Of a stretch of DNA of 64,000 bases, positions 26,567 through 34,445 are shown piece by piece. This DNA is from Crocinitomicaceae bacterium (GTDB lineage: Bacteria; Bacteroidota; Bacteroidia; Flavobacteriales_D; Crocinitomicaceae), in the NCBI GenBank assembly GCA_021325675.1, contig JAJTCM010000003.1:62001-126000 (forward strand), in the 5' to 3' direction. Every line of letters begins with the position of its first letter. Within the stretch, counting starts at the first letter, position 1. A model generated the notes under the pieces. The model had not been told where the DNA came from. It did no database searches and was given only the letters and a program-made list of their open reading frames with translations. Position numbers and translations under genes: made by a program.

Positions 26567-26638
26567 TGTATCAAAATTCAAACTGTATCAAAATAAATCT
26601 ATAACCAACTAAAATTGATACAATTTTCTGTATCAAAA
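26567..26638. promoter_or_regulatory. TGTATCAAAA repeats upstream of the resolvase (res-like site)
   Basis: TGTATCAAAA occurs exactly at 26567, 26584 and 26629. An inverted TTGATACA is at 26615-26622 and forms a dyad with the last copy across a six-base spacer. Iterated sites just before a resolvase gene are where res sites or autorepressor operators lie. Confidence 0.65.
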
Positions 26639-26689
26639 ATATTCTTTGATTTATTTTGTAGCTTAATTTATTCCAGGTACTTTGGCTTC

Positions 26690-27313
26690 ATGGAAAAAGC
26701 AATTATAATATCACGGTGTTCAACCAACGAAACAAAACAGGATGTTACCCGCCAATCTGAAACTTTAATAAGTACTTACGGTAAACAATATGAAATCGTA
26801 AAAGAATTTTCTTATTACAAATCAGGAACAAAGAATGATGAGGTAAATGCAGAAATTTTAGATTTTGCAATCAAAAACAATGTAAAACATATCATTGCTT
26901 TAGAAATCTCACGTATTTCCAGAAAAATATCTTCATTCGCATTATTTCTGGAAAAATGTAATGACCACAAAATAAATATTATCATAGATAATTTCAAACT
27001 TCATACACTCCTACCAACTGGCGAAAAGAATGCGATGGTTCAGACAATGCTGTCTATTGCTTCAACATTCGCATCCATGGAATTATCTTTAATTCAAGAA
27101 CGTTTAAATTCTGGTCGTGAAAAATATATCAGGAATGGAGGGACGTTAGGGAGAAATAAAGGTTCTGTTAAAGATTCTAACCAGATTCTAAAAGAACATG
27201 CTGATGTTGTAAAGTATTTGAAGCAAGGGCAATCAGTTCGAAATATTATGAAACTATGCGATAAATCGAGCGGTACAGTTCAAAAGGTTAAGAAACTTAT
27301 AAATGAATTATAA
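26690..27313 (+). CDS. Small serine recombinase (resolvase/invertase family)
   Basis: 207 residues from ATG 26690. The open frame extends to 26615, but that part contains the repeat sites. The catalytic domain begins AIIISRCSTNETKQDV (Ser near residue 10, with Cys before it), followed by the family core IIALEISRISRK and the long E helix (MLSIASTFASMELSLIQERL). A C-terminal HTH follows (VVKYLKQGQSVRNIMKLCDKSSGTV). It is likely to resolve multimers or invert DNA within the element. A perfect palindromic terminator follows the stop. Confidence 0.85.
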   Translation: MEKAIIISRCSTNETKQDVTRQSETLISTYGKQYEIVKEFSYYKSGTKNDEVNAEILDFAIKNNVKHIIALEISRISRKISSFALFLEKCNDHKINIIIDNFKLHTLLPTGEKNAMVQTMLSIASTFASMELSLIQERLNSGREKYIRNGGTLGRNKGSVKDSNQILKEHADVVKYLKQGQSVRNIMKLCDKSSGTVQKVKKLINEL

Positions 27314-27349
27314 ATAACAAAGGGGCGTGATCACGCCCCTTTGTTATTT
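27312..27349. terminator. Perfect 38-base palindrome, bidirectional terminator
   Basis: Both halves are exact reverse complements, centred on TGATCA with GGGGCGTGATCACGCCCC as the GC-rich core and A/T runs on both sides. It follows the resolvase stop directly and also contains the stop of the small minus-strand frame. It should end transcription from both sides. Confidence 0.85.
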
Positions 27350-27463
27350 TAATCTTAAAATTTTATTCAGTAATCCAGTACGAGCAACAATCGCTTTATT
27401 ATCTGGAAGCCCTACCTTATCAAGTAGCATTTTCATTTGACTATAAGTCAATTTTATTCTCAT
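27344..27463 (-). CDS. Possible 39-residue microprotein
   Basis: A minus-strand frame from ATG at 27463 to TAA at 27344. The product is basic (begins MRIKLTYSQMKMLLDKVG, ends NKILRLK) and helical, with a GLPDNKAIVARTGLL stretch that could be a helix-turn-helix. It ends exactly in the palindromic terminator, as a real gene would. No ribosome-binding site is evident, which is normal for Bacteroidota. Confidence 0.4.
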   Translation of the reverse strand: MRIKLTYSQMKMLLDKVGLPDNKAIVARTGLLNKILRLK

Positions 27464-27688
27464 GATTTAATTATTTAAATTTTTATCATTTTTGAATGTG
27501 TGTTCACGCATCACATTAATGTTATTTAAGTTTTAAGGCTGTTTTAGCTGTTTTCAATAACTAGAGGGCACTATCCCAGGGGCTAATGGAGTGAAAAATG
27601 GTACAGATTTTCTGTAAAATTTTTTCAGCACTTAATGAGGCTAAAAAAAGCAATTATTATTTTACCATATATAAGAGAGTTTACATAT

Positions 27689-27904
27689 CTATGCCTTAAA
27701 TTGTTTTAAAGGGGGAAGGAAGGAGTTAGTTAAATCTTCCTCTTCAAACAGTACATCAAGCATGTTATTGTCCTTTAAATATGTATATTCTTGGTACAAA
27801 TGCCAATCGTCAGTTATTGCTTCCTGTTCATACATTCTTAGGCAGTAGTTTTTTAATAAGCTCCTCAAAATTGGATTGTATTCTAAGTTTTTAATTTCAA
27901 TCAT
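27689..27904 (-). CDS. Small hypothetical protein downstream of the Rep-like gene
   Basis: 71 residues, acidic C-terminal half (YLKDNNMLDVLFEEEDLTNSF). Its start overlaps the end of the HUH Rep-like gene by eight bases, so the two are probably co-translated. No motif is recognised. The spacer to its right end of transcription (27464-27688) contains only a TACAGATTTTCTGTA dyad near 27602. Confidence 0.5.
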   Translation of the reverse strand: MIEIKNLEYNPILRSLLKNYCLRMYEQEAITDDWHLYQEYTYLKDNNMLDVLFEEEDLTNSFLPPLKQFKA

Positions 27905-28415
27905 TTTTTCGATTTTTCAAAGTCGTTATCGTTTTGTTCTCTTTGGTAATATAATTCTTCCATCCTTGTAAGTCAAAAACACCGCTTTGATGATAGCTAA
28001 CCTGCGAAAACGCTAAACGAATGCAACGGATTAATTTTTGTTTATTCTGGCATTTGACAAAGCAATGTAGGTGATTTTGTCCGTTAGCTATTTTGGATTC
28101 AACGACATAATTTAATTCAATATCTGTTTCCTTCATTTGAGCAATTACAAATTTCATTATATCGTCAATTTCTTTTACAGAATAATTTGTACATGGGTCA
28201 AAACTAAGTGCATAATATTTGTTTTCATGTATTCTTTGTGGCTTGAATTTATTTAGGATGAGGTGGTGAACTTCCCATTGTCCATTTTGATTTTTATATA
28301 GCAGTTCCTTATTTACTTCATCTTCTAACTTTGTAATTATTCTTCTAACATTTCTAGTAGATTGTTGGGTTTTGATACTTACTTCTTTAACATTTAAGTA
28401 CTCTTTTTCATTCAT
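27897..28415 (-). CDS. Putative HUH-type rolling-circle Rep protein with N-terminal DNA-binding segment
   Basis: 172 residues. Residues 5-32 (YLNVKEVSIKTQQSTRNVRR) look like a helix-turn-helix. The rest shows the three ordered motifs of HUH endonucleases: motif 1 YALSFDP at 68-74; motif 2 HLHCFV with His115 and His117, preceded by a conserved-looking Glu (VVESKIANGQN); motif 3 YITKE with Tyr155 and Lys158. The single Tyr and Y-x-x-K spacing resemble rolling-circle Rep proteins of plasmids and CRESS viruses. No helicase domain is attached. Inference: it nicks the excised element to start replication. Family assignment rests on motifs alone. Confidence 0.65.
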   Translation of the reverse strand: MNEKEYLNVKEVSIKTQQSTRNVRRIITKLEDEVNKELLYKNQNGQWEVHHLILNKFKPQRIHENKYYALSFDPCTNYSVKEIDDIMKFVIAQMKETDIELNYVVESKIANGQNHLHCFVKCQNKQKLIRCIRLAFSQVSYHQSGVFDLQGWKNYITKENKTITTLKNRKND

Positions 28416-28446
28416 TTTATTCGTTGATTAATACTTCAAATCCATT

Positions 28447-28600
28447 AGGACAATGGCTTATGTCCTTAAAGAATTTGTTATTTTATATATAAATATTCTT
28501 GTACCAGCAGAAAGACCGACAGGACATAAAATATTTTTTTACAACTATATGCAAGTCGTAATAATTAGTCAATAGGATTTGACTTTTTCTTTTTGGACAA
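28447..28600. repeat. GGACA iteron-like repeats and hairpin beside the Rep-like gene
   Basis: AGGACA (28447-28452) pairs with TGTCCT (28461-28466) around an eight-base loop. Further direct copies GGACATAAA (28522-28529 region) and GGACAATAG (from 28595) follow. They lie just upstream of the HUH Rep-like gene, where an origin with a nick hairpin would be expected. Confidence 0.5.
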
Positions 28601-28722
28601 TAGATTTGGTTTAGTTATTTTCGTGCTTCTGATGAACTTTAAATAGTGGTAGAAACGATAAATCGCGAGCAAATCTCTTTCGAATTCATGGTTAGATATT
28701 GGCGTGCTTCTTCCTACTAAAG

Positions 28723-28756
28723 AAAAGAGGAATTCAGAAATGGGTTCCTCTTTTTT
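28723..28756 (+). terminator. Probable original terminator of the initiator tRNA, displaced by the element
   Basis: AAAAGAGGAA (28723-28732) pairs with TTCCTCTTTT (28745-28754), followed by T residues. It lies four bases after the right core repeat. If the element is removed on paper, it falls directly behind the tRNA 3' end. Confidence 0.75.
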
Positions 28757-29048
28757 GTTTTCGATAGATTATGTGTTATAAAGACAAGTAATTTATATAG
28801 CATAAGCTCAACTTCGTGCCCCCTTTCCGTCTTCGTGCCTTCGTGGCCGTCCCTTTAAAACCATTTACCGCTAATTTATTATGCTTGCCAAATAATTTTG
28901 GCGTAAAACACTTCGGTAAATACCGCTTTTTATACGTATAAATACGTGATTTTGAATTCTTTTTAACCGGGGTTATTTTCTGTGCCTATATTTAACACTG
29001 AAAAACAAAAAACAAAAACCAAAGTTAAACTACTTAAAACAACAAGTC

Positions 29049-29198
29049 ATGAAAAGAAACCGTTCACGGTCGAAAACACATGAGCTGCCTGATTTAATGA
29101 GAAGAGTGACATTATTTATTTCGCTCTTTGCGGTGATAGGCCTCATATCCTATTTTCTGCTTAGCCTCGTAATTGATGCAGGAACACTTTTAGATTAA
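29049..29198 (+). CDS. Small membrane protein, 49 residues
   Basis: The frame begins MKRNRSRSKTHELPDLM and continues into one hydrophobic helix (VTLFISLFAVIGLISYFLL). The basic N-terminus predicts the C-terminus outside the cytoplasm. It is not recognised. A strong terminator follows at 29251-29279, and a TATACGTA motif lies about 110 bases upstream, so a short monocistronic transcript is likely. Confidence 0.55.
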   Translation: MKRNRSRSKTHELPDLMRRVTLFISLFAVIGLISYFLLSLVIDAGTLLD

Positions 29199-29250
29199 CA
29201 ACATTACAACGGCCTCCTTTTACAATTTACACATAGTGCATGTTTTCAGA

Positions 29251-29279
29251 AAGGCTGCGTTTTAAGACGCAGCCTTTTT
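29251..29279 (+). terminator. Rho-independent terminator
   Basis: AAGGCTGCGT pairs perfectly with ACGCAGCCTT around TTTAAG and runs into TTT. It lies 53 bases after the small membrane protein gene. Confidence 0.85.
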
Positions 29280-29404
29280 GCTTGTTACAAGTCCTGACAA
29301 TTCTCCAGGTCAATTGTTTATCCTATTTTCCCTGCTAACTTTAGTCCGGCTATCTAACACTTGCGCGTAATTAGCGTATAAACCTGCGTGCAGAAGCGTG
29401 AAGC

Positions 29405-30478
29405 CTACAGTTCGAACTTCTGTCCGTCGCTGTAAACTACAAATGATTTATTGAAGAGCTCCACGAGGACCGTGTTTCCGTAAATTTCGTAACTGCTTTG
29501 GGTTTGCGTGGTTACCTGCTCGAGCTTCCCCTGGGAGAAAACGCTCACGCCACCCATGGAGTTGCGGAAAGCAATGGTTGAATTTTTGATCTTATAATCC
29601 GCAGGGGTGTAGTTCGCCAGCTGTTTTTTCTCCCCTTCGTAGAAAGCGTATACGATGCTGTTTTCGCCCCAAACAAGCAAGTCGTCCTTTACTTCCCAAA
29701 AGGATGGGAAATTACTGATCTGCTGCTTTTCGCCGTTTTTGTAATACCACAGGTTTCCTTGCTGGTCTTCGTAGGCAACAAAACCGCGGCCTGCCTTGTA
29801 TTTTTTGACGAACATCGATTCGAGGTCGAGGATCTGGCCTTTATCAAATACGGCAAAGCTCTGGTTGAGCGGATCATTGAAGCAAATCACGTCCATACCG
29901 CATTCAAAATTGATAGCTTTGGTGTAAACGTTGTAATCATAGCTCGTGCCGCGCCAGAGGAATTTGATGAAATCGCCGTTGTCTTTGTAAACAATCGTGT
30001 TATCCCCCAGCTTCAGCGGAAACTGCAGGTCGCCGGTTGATTGCACAAGCTGATGGTTTTCCCCCTTGTAGCGGTAGTTCAGTGAATTGAAACGGGTATC
30101 TTCGTAGACAATCAAGCTGTCCGTTACCTCGAAACGGTCGGCAAATACAGTGAGCATGATTTTTTCATCCCCGGAAAGGCAAAAAAGCCCCGTTCCGATT
30201 GTCCAGGCCAGCTGACCGTCGGAAAGCTTGTAAGTAATGCTCTGGTTGCTGATCGTCTGGACCTTTTCCCCGTCGTAGTACTTGAAATCACCGCGGTAGT
30301 CCAGGTAAACCGTATAGGTATCGCTTCCCTCAAAAGAACGGATGGGCTGAAATTCAAGCTGCCGGAACGAGTTTTTGTAAAATGTACGGAAGTAGCGGTT
30401 GAAGTCTATAAACGGGGCGTGCTGGGCCTGGGCGCCAAACACAATCAACAATACCAGTAAGCTTAAAATTTTCATCAC
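29405..30478 (-). CDS. Hypothetical secreted beta-propeller-like protein
   Basis: 357 residues. A signal peptide (MMKILSLLVLLIVFGAQAQ) precedes a series of repeated short strands with the pattern VYxDxxG / VxVFxxGK / LVWGENSIVYAFYEG, suggesting a propeller of five to seven blades. No catalytic motif is seen. It lies 27 bases downstream of the M14 peptidase gene on the same strand and may be co-transcribed with it. It lacks a T9SS tail, so it is periplasmic or an outer-membrane partner. Confidence 0.65.
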   Translation of the reverse strand: MMKILSLLVLLIVFGAQAQHAPFIDFNRYFRTFYKNSFRQLEFQPIRSFEGSDTYTVYLDYRGDFKYYDGEKVQTISNQSITYKLSDGQLAWTIGTGLFCLSGDEKIMLTVFADRFEVTDSLIVYEDTRFNSLNYRYKGENHQLVQSTGDLQFPLKLGDNTIVYKDNGDFIKFLWRGTSYDYNVYTKAINFECGMDVICFNDPLNQSFAVFDKGQILDLESMFVKKYKAGRGFVAYEDQQGNLWYYKNGEKQQISNFPSFWEVKDDLLVWGENSIVYAFYEGEKKQLANYTPADYKIKNSTIAFRNSMGGVSVFSQGKLEQVTTQTQSSYEIYGNTVLVELFNKSFVVYSDGQKFEL

Positions 30479-30505
30479 AGGTTCACCTCACAAAAAAGAT
30501 ACCAA

Positions 30506-32851
30506 TTAATGGATCACCGTAAATTTAAAGCGGCTTAGCTCCCCGTTCTGTTCCATTTCGAGGAAATATACGCCGTTTGGCAAACCTGCCGTTTCAACTT
30601 CCTGGCTTTTCAAACTGGAATTTACGTCAATGCTGCGCAGTTTTTTCCCTTGCAGGTCAACAATCCTAAGCTGGGTATGCTGAAAACCTTCCGGGTTGGA
30701 AAGCGTCAGCGCGGAGCTTACCGGGTTCGGGAATAGTTTGAGCACAGGCAATGCCGTTTCCGTCAAGCCAACATTATCCACATCGTACAGCACTTTGAAA
30801 TCATCGAAATAAAAGCCGTCTTCCCGAAGCCCCATATCGGATTCGAGGATAAAACGAACGCGGATCACTTCACCGAGGTAAGCGCCCAGGGAAATTTCTT
30901 CGAGCACCCAATCCGTCTGAAAACCGTCGTAAACAGGCTCGCCTTCGGGCTGAACACCGCCGTTTCCGCCAACGCCTGTATTCGAGTATTTCCCGCATTG
31001 CCCGATCCAGTTTTGACCGCCGTTAGTTGATACTTCCAAGCGGGCATAATCGAAATTGTCTTCAATTTCCCAGCGGGCAAAAAACTCAATTTTAGCCTGG
31101 GTTGCGTGTGTCAGGTCGATTGTTTCATCAAAGGTATATACTTCCGTATTGAAATTCTGGTATTCATCGTTCGGGCTGTCGGTAAAGGAAGTTGAAGGCG
31201 AATAATAAGCTTCACCTGTAGTAGACCAGCCGCCTGTCCAGTTAACCGCATTGTTGGCCTGGTCAAGGAATTGCACCGTTGGGTTACCGAATACTTTGTA
31301 GACCGTATCGCGCTGTGTGTACGTCCCGAAATCAGAGATGAGCACAAAAGAAATTTCATCGCCCACCTGGATGGCAGGCTGTAAAACAAAGGAAATGGAA
31401 TCTTCCGTCAATACATTTTGTGCTCCTGAAACCGGACCAGCCGTACCAACGGACAAAATCCCCGTGAGCGGCTGAATGCTGACAGATACCGGGGCATCCA
31501 CAATTCCAAGGCGGTTCAGGTTGTAATGAAAGTAGCCGTTCATAGCCGTTACAGCAGTGGGATCGGTTTCTTTAACTACCCAATAATTGTGGGCGGCATG
31601 CGATAAGGCGAGATTAGTGAACACCATACCCTGGCAAATCGGGATAATATCGGCCTGCGCCGGCCAGAAGCCATCGGAATCCGGGCCAATTTCAGGCGTG
31701 TAAGCAAAGATTTCAGGCTTAATATCGAGATCACTGAGATACATGTAATCGTCGGAATCCCCTGAAGCCGGGTATAAAGCAGAAGATTTCTGTGCGATAA
31801 AACCGCTGTACTGCACCATGTGTGAGCCAAGCGCCTGTAAATAATCGTGGTCTTCGGCAAAAACATCGGTTTGGGAACCAATCGGGAAAAGCATCAGGTT
31901 ACCATAAGTATGCGCATTGAAGGCAAAAACAAAATCACGGTTTTCACAGAACCACTTCATGGCTTGTGTTTCCGGCTCGGAAAATGGCTCCGTTCCGGGA
32001 TAAACGTCGGAAGCGGGGTCAAAGTCGATACCAGTCGTTCCCCAATCGTAGGAATAATTCCTGTTGAGGTCGACACCTTCAGTCCCATCACCGTTGTTGC
32101 GCTTATTTTTACGCCACATTCCTCCCCCATCCGGCTCGTTTGTTTGGTTTTCGATATAACCGTCGGGATTGATCACCGGCACAAAATACATCTCCGTATC
32201 GTTTACCAAATGCTGAATTTCGGGGCTGCCAGCGTAATTTTCCAGCAAATACCACATATAAAACAAGGTGCTCGACAAAGATGCGGGCTCACGCGCATGG
32301 TGAATGGCTGTGTACAACACTTCCGGCTCTGTTTCGTCGGTATTTGCAAAATCAGAAATTTTCACCCAATAGATCGGACGGCCTTCGTGGGTCATAAAAT
32401 TATCTATCGGCGCTTTTATGGTAATCAAATCCGGGTAAAGCTGCTGCATTTCGTCCAGCTCGCCAAGAAATTCCTGGTAGGTGAAATAACCGCCCATGGA
32501 ACCCAGCTCAAAATGCTGGGGAAGCTGCGGGTCGAAGCCGGAAGAAGCCTGGTTACAGCTGGCGTCGCGGGTCATTGTTTTTTTAGCTGAACGCTCTTTG
32601 TAGAATGAAACCACATCTTCCACGAGGATTTCCACCTGGAAGCCACGCTCTTTCATCTTGCGGATTTCGGTTTCTGAAAAATCACTGATGATGTACATGC
32701 CCTGCTTGACAGTGCCGTGATCGACGGGAATCCCCAGGTCAGTGAGCGTTTTCAGGCCTTTTTGATCCGTAAATACCTTGCATTTGGAATATTGCTGCCC
32801 GAAAGCCGTCAAACCAAGTAAAAGAAAGAGAATGCTTAATTTAGATTTCAT
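30506..32851 (-). CDS. Secreted M14 zinc carboxypeptidase with T9SS sorting domain
   Basis: 781 residues. The signal peptide covers the first 18 residues. The M14 domain at about 120-430 has the zinc motif HAREP (His185, Glu188), substrate-binding GVDLNRNY, the third zinc ligand in FAFNAHTYGN, and a catalytic Glu in TPEIGPDSDGF. An immune-inhibitor-A-like beta sandwich follows (ARLEVSTNGGQNW ... DGFYFDDFKV). The last 80 residues are a type A sorting domain (LFPNPVSSAL ... LPNGVYFLEM). It should be exported by T9SS and trim C-terminal residues from extracellular peptides. Confidence 0.92.
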   Translation of the reverse strand: MKSKLSILFLLLGLTAFGQQYSKCKVFTDQKGLKTLTDLGIPVDHGTVKQGMYIISDFSETEIRKMKERGFQVEILVEDVVSFYKERSAKKTMTRDASCNQASSGFDPQLPQHFELGSMGGYFTYQEFLGELDEMQQLYPDLITIKAPIDNFMTHEGRPIYWVKISDFANTDETEPEVLYTAIHHAREPASLSSTLFYMWYLLENYAGSPEIQHLVNDTEMYFVPVINPDGYIENQTNEPDGGGMWRKNKRNNGDGTEGVDLNRNYSYDWGTTGIDFDPASDVYPGTEPFSEPETQAMKWFCENRDFVFAFNAHTYGNLMLFPIGSQTDVFAEDHDYLQALGSHMVQYSGFIAQKSSALYPASGDSDDYMYLSDLDIKPEIFAYTPEIGPDSDGFWPAQADIIPICQGMVFTNLALSHAAHNYWVVKETDPTAVTAMNGYFHYNLNRLGIVDAPVSVSIQPLTGILSVGTAGPVSGAQNVLTEDSISFVLQPAIQVGDEISFVLISDFGTYTQRDTVYKVFGNPTVQFLDQANNAVNWTGGWSTTGEAYYSPSTSFTDSPNDEYQNFNTEVYTFDETIDLTHATQAKIEFFARWEIEDNFDYARLEVSTNGGQNWIGQCGKYSNTGVGGNGGVQPEGEPVYDGFQTDWVLEEISLGAYLGEVIRVRFILESDMGLREDGFYFDDFKVLYDVDNVGLTETALPVLKLFPNPVSSALTLSNPEGFQHTQLRIVDLQGKKLRSIDVNSSLKSQEVETAGLPNGVYFLEMEQNGELSRFKFTVIH

Positions 32852-32918
32852 ATTTTAGTTTTTCATGGCTAAATTTACAACTAAATCCTTTATGGTGTAC
32901 TTTGTGCATTCGAAAATA

Positions 32919-32950
32919 TAACTTCGCTGCTACCTGCGGTGGTCGCACTG
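32919..32950 (+). repeat. Dispersed GCTGCTACC repeat, divergent copy
   Basis: AACTTCGCTGCTACCTGCGG followed by TGGTCGCACT matches the GCTGCTACC...GGTGGTC core of the copies at 38761, 46724 and 61601, but lacks their TTTG. ATTCGTAGATTCGTAG-type low-complexity sequence follows directly. Confidence 0.6.
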
Positions 32951-33129
32951 CGTGCATTCGTAGATTCGTAGTATTCGTAAATTCGAGGATGATTTTATTT
33001 CTCCCCTGGAGGATCCCGATAGCTGTCAGAAAGGGGGTGATTATCATTCTGCAATCCAATCTTTGAATCACGTGTAGCGTGGAAAACTTCGAATTTTCGA
33101 ATATTTCAAATTAAATAGTAGTTTTGCGT

Positions 33130-33963
33130 ATGCGCTTTTTTACGCTTTTAATAATTCTGATTTCTTTACGGGCATTTTCGCAGGGTTTCCAGGTGGGAAT
33201 TGGGAGCGCTTATTCTGTTTCGGCGCCGAACAGTTTTGCGGGACAGGATGAAAAGGACATGTTCCTGGATGAAATGTCAATTTCGAATATGCGCGGGAAT
33301 TTTGGCGCGGGCCTGAACTACTCGCTTGAGCTGGATTTCCGTTTGAAAAACACGATTAAGGTCGGGGTTGATTTCAGCTACTTCAAAAGCAATGAGCTGG
33401 TCATCAGAAGTTATAACCGCGACAGCATTTCGCAGCTTATCACTGCCCAAACCCAACAAATCCGGATGATGCCGCATGTTACGCTGAACGTTCCGCTGAG
33501 TAAAATCAGCTTTGAAGCAGAAGCCGGTGTGATCCTTCCTGTAACATCTTATTCTGATTTCCATTTGCTTGAAAGTAATTCGAATTCGGGCGTAAAACAA
33601 AGCGCCACCCAGCATTACACCTATAATTTCAGCTTTGGCTTTTACCAGTCCATCGGCTTTGAAAAGCGCTTCCAGGAGCATTTTCTGCTAAAATCACAGC
33701 TGGGAATCAATCTTTTTGCACAAACAACGCGTTACAGGACAACAACGGGCTACCAGGTAAATGACGCAGACCAGCTCAGCCAACTCAGCTTATATGAGCA
33801 GGAAACGCAATATTATCCGAACCTGAATAATTTTTCAAATAACGCAGATTATAACCCGGAATACATTACTACCAAGCCCAAAGATGAGCTGACGGTCTCA
33901 CATTCGTTCAGCAGCTTGTTTTTTGGGATAAGCCTGGCGTATGAGTTCAATAAGGCGAAGTGA
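33130..33963 (+). CDS. Outer-membrane beta-barrel family protein (hypothetical)
   Basis: 277 residues from ATG 33130 (two codons after an in-frame TTG). A signal peptide (RFFTLLIILISLRAFSQ) precedes many amphipathic strands (NFGAGLNYSLELDFRL, IKVGVDFSYFKS, SFEAEAGVILPV, LKSQLGINLFAQTT) with a closing strand SLFFGISLAYEF. This is the look of a small porin-like barrel. No specific family is recognised. The gene stands alone, divergent from the M14 peptidase. Confidence 0.68.
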   Translation: MRFFTLLIILISLRAFSQGFQVGIGSAYSVSAPNSFAGQDEKDMFLDEMSISNMRGNFGAGLNYSLELDFRLKNTIKVGVDFSYFKSNELVIRSYNRDSISQLITAQTQQIRMMPHVTLNVPLSKISFEAEAGVILPVTSYSDFHLLESNSNSGVKQSATQHYTYNFSFGFYQSIGFEKRFQEHFLLKSQLGINLFAQTTRYRTTTGYQVNDADQLSQLSLYEQETQYYPNLNNFSNNADYNPEYITTKPKDELTVSHSFSSLFFGISLAYEFNKAK

Positions 33964-34248
33964 TTGGTGTGTTTTGGAGCACCAGGTTAGGCTAAGTGCC
34001 CGCAGAGCTCGCAAAGCAAAGTTGAGAGAGGGATTAAAGGAAAGATACCTATAACACGGGAGTGTTTTGGCACGGTTTTTACAAAAAACGCGCGCCAAAA
34101 CCTTTTCATTACACTATTCTTGCAACAGATACCTGATACCTACGCGTCCATTCTCATATTATAGCCCATAACTATTCGTGTCAACCAACTAACAATTAAA
34201 CACTTACTCTATTTTTACATTTTTTAACAAAAAATTAGGCGTGTTTTG

Positions 34249-34279
34249 TTTGGTTTATCAAAATTCCACTCTATCTTTG
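34249..34279 (+). promoter_or_regulatory. Near-consensus Bacteroidota promoter with no gene behind it
   Basis: TTTG (34249-34252), 19 bases, then TATCTTTG (34272-34279), an exact match to TTTG-N19-TANNTTTG. Transcription would start near 34286. Confidence 0.65.
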
Positions 34280-34285
34280 TAGCAC

Positions 34286-34383
34286 AAATACAGTTTTTTT
34301 CATAGAAAATTGATTTGGGTTTTATAGTTTTAGCATGGTTTAGTGAAAAGAGGAGTAAATCTAATTGGTGTACTCCTCTTTTT
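34286..34383 (+). ncRNA. Candidate small RNA of about 100 nucleotides
   Basis: The transcript is bounded by the promoter at 34249-34279 and a strong terminator: AAAAGAGGAGTA (34346-34357) pairs with TACTCCTCTTTT (34371-34382) and continues into T residues. Its only ATG frame (ATGGTTTAG) is two codons. I do not recognise a known RNA family. It could also be a leader attenuator of the following gene, but that gene has its own promoter-like boxes. Confidence 0.5.
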
Positions 34384-34394
34384 ATTTTCAGTCC

Positions 34395-34426
34395 TTTGGA
34401 TAATTCAGATTTTGTTTCTACTTTCG
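34395..34426 (+). promoter_or_regulatory. Predicted promoter of the DUF5723 gene
   Basis: TTTG (34395-34398), 20 bases, then TACTTTCG (34419-34426), one mismatch from TANNTTTG. The ATG follows 20 bases later at 34446. Confidence 0.45.
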
Positions 34427-34445
34427 GGCGAAATAATCTGAGTTC

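Larger units (their letters stand above)
28416..29048. other. Gene-free stretch: candidate origin, right end of element, chromosomal spacer
   Basis: From left to right: GGACA-type repeats and a hairpin (28447-28600), a minus-strand open stretch at 28565-28719 that becomes the recombinase tail in the circle, the right core CTACTA (28714-28719), a terminator (28723-28756), a CTTCGTG-rich fragment (about 28810-28850) and a TATACGTA motif at 28915-28942. No independent gene is seen. Confidence 0.6.
33964..34445. other. Gene-free stretch with small-RNA candidate
   Basis: It holds a CGCAAAGCAAAG fragment (about 34003-34020), a promoter (34249-34279), a hairpin terminator (34346-34383) and a second promoter for the DUF5723 gene (34395-34426). 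There is no coding frame of note between the first promoter and terminator. Confidence 0.65.

Noticed and set aside
26615-26689. N-terminal extension of the small resolvase from TTG 26615
   Set aside because: The stretch contains the TGTATCAAAA repeats and does not look like a resolvase N-terminus; the catalytic domain begins right after ATG 26690.
31847-32590. Long plus-strand open frame (247 codons) opposite the M14 peptidase
   Set aside because: It is a shadow of the peptidase gene, which has signal peptide, active site and sorting domain on the minus strand.
33119-33126. TAGTTTTG as a -7 box directly before the barrel protein ATG at 33130
   Set aside because: Transcription would begin at or after the start codon. 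TANNTTTG is short enough to occur by chance in this AT-rich spacer.
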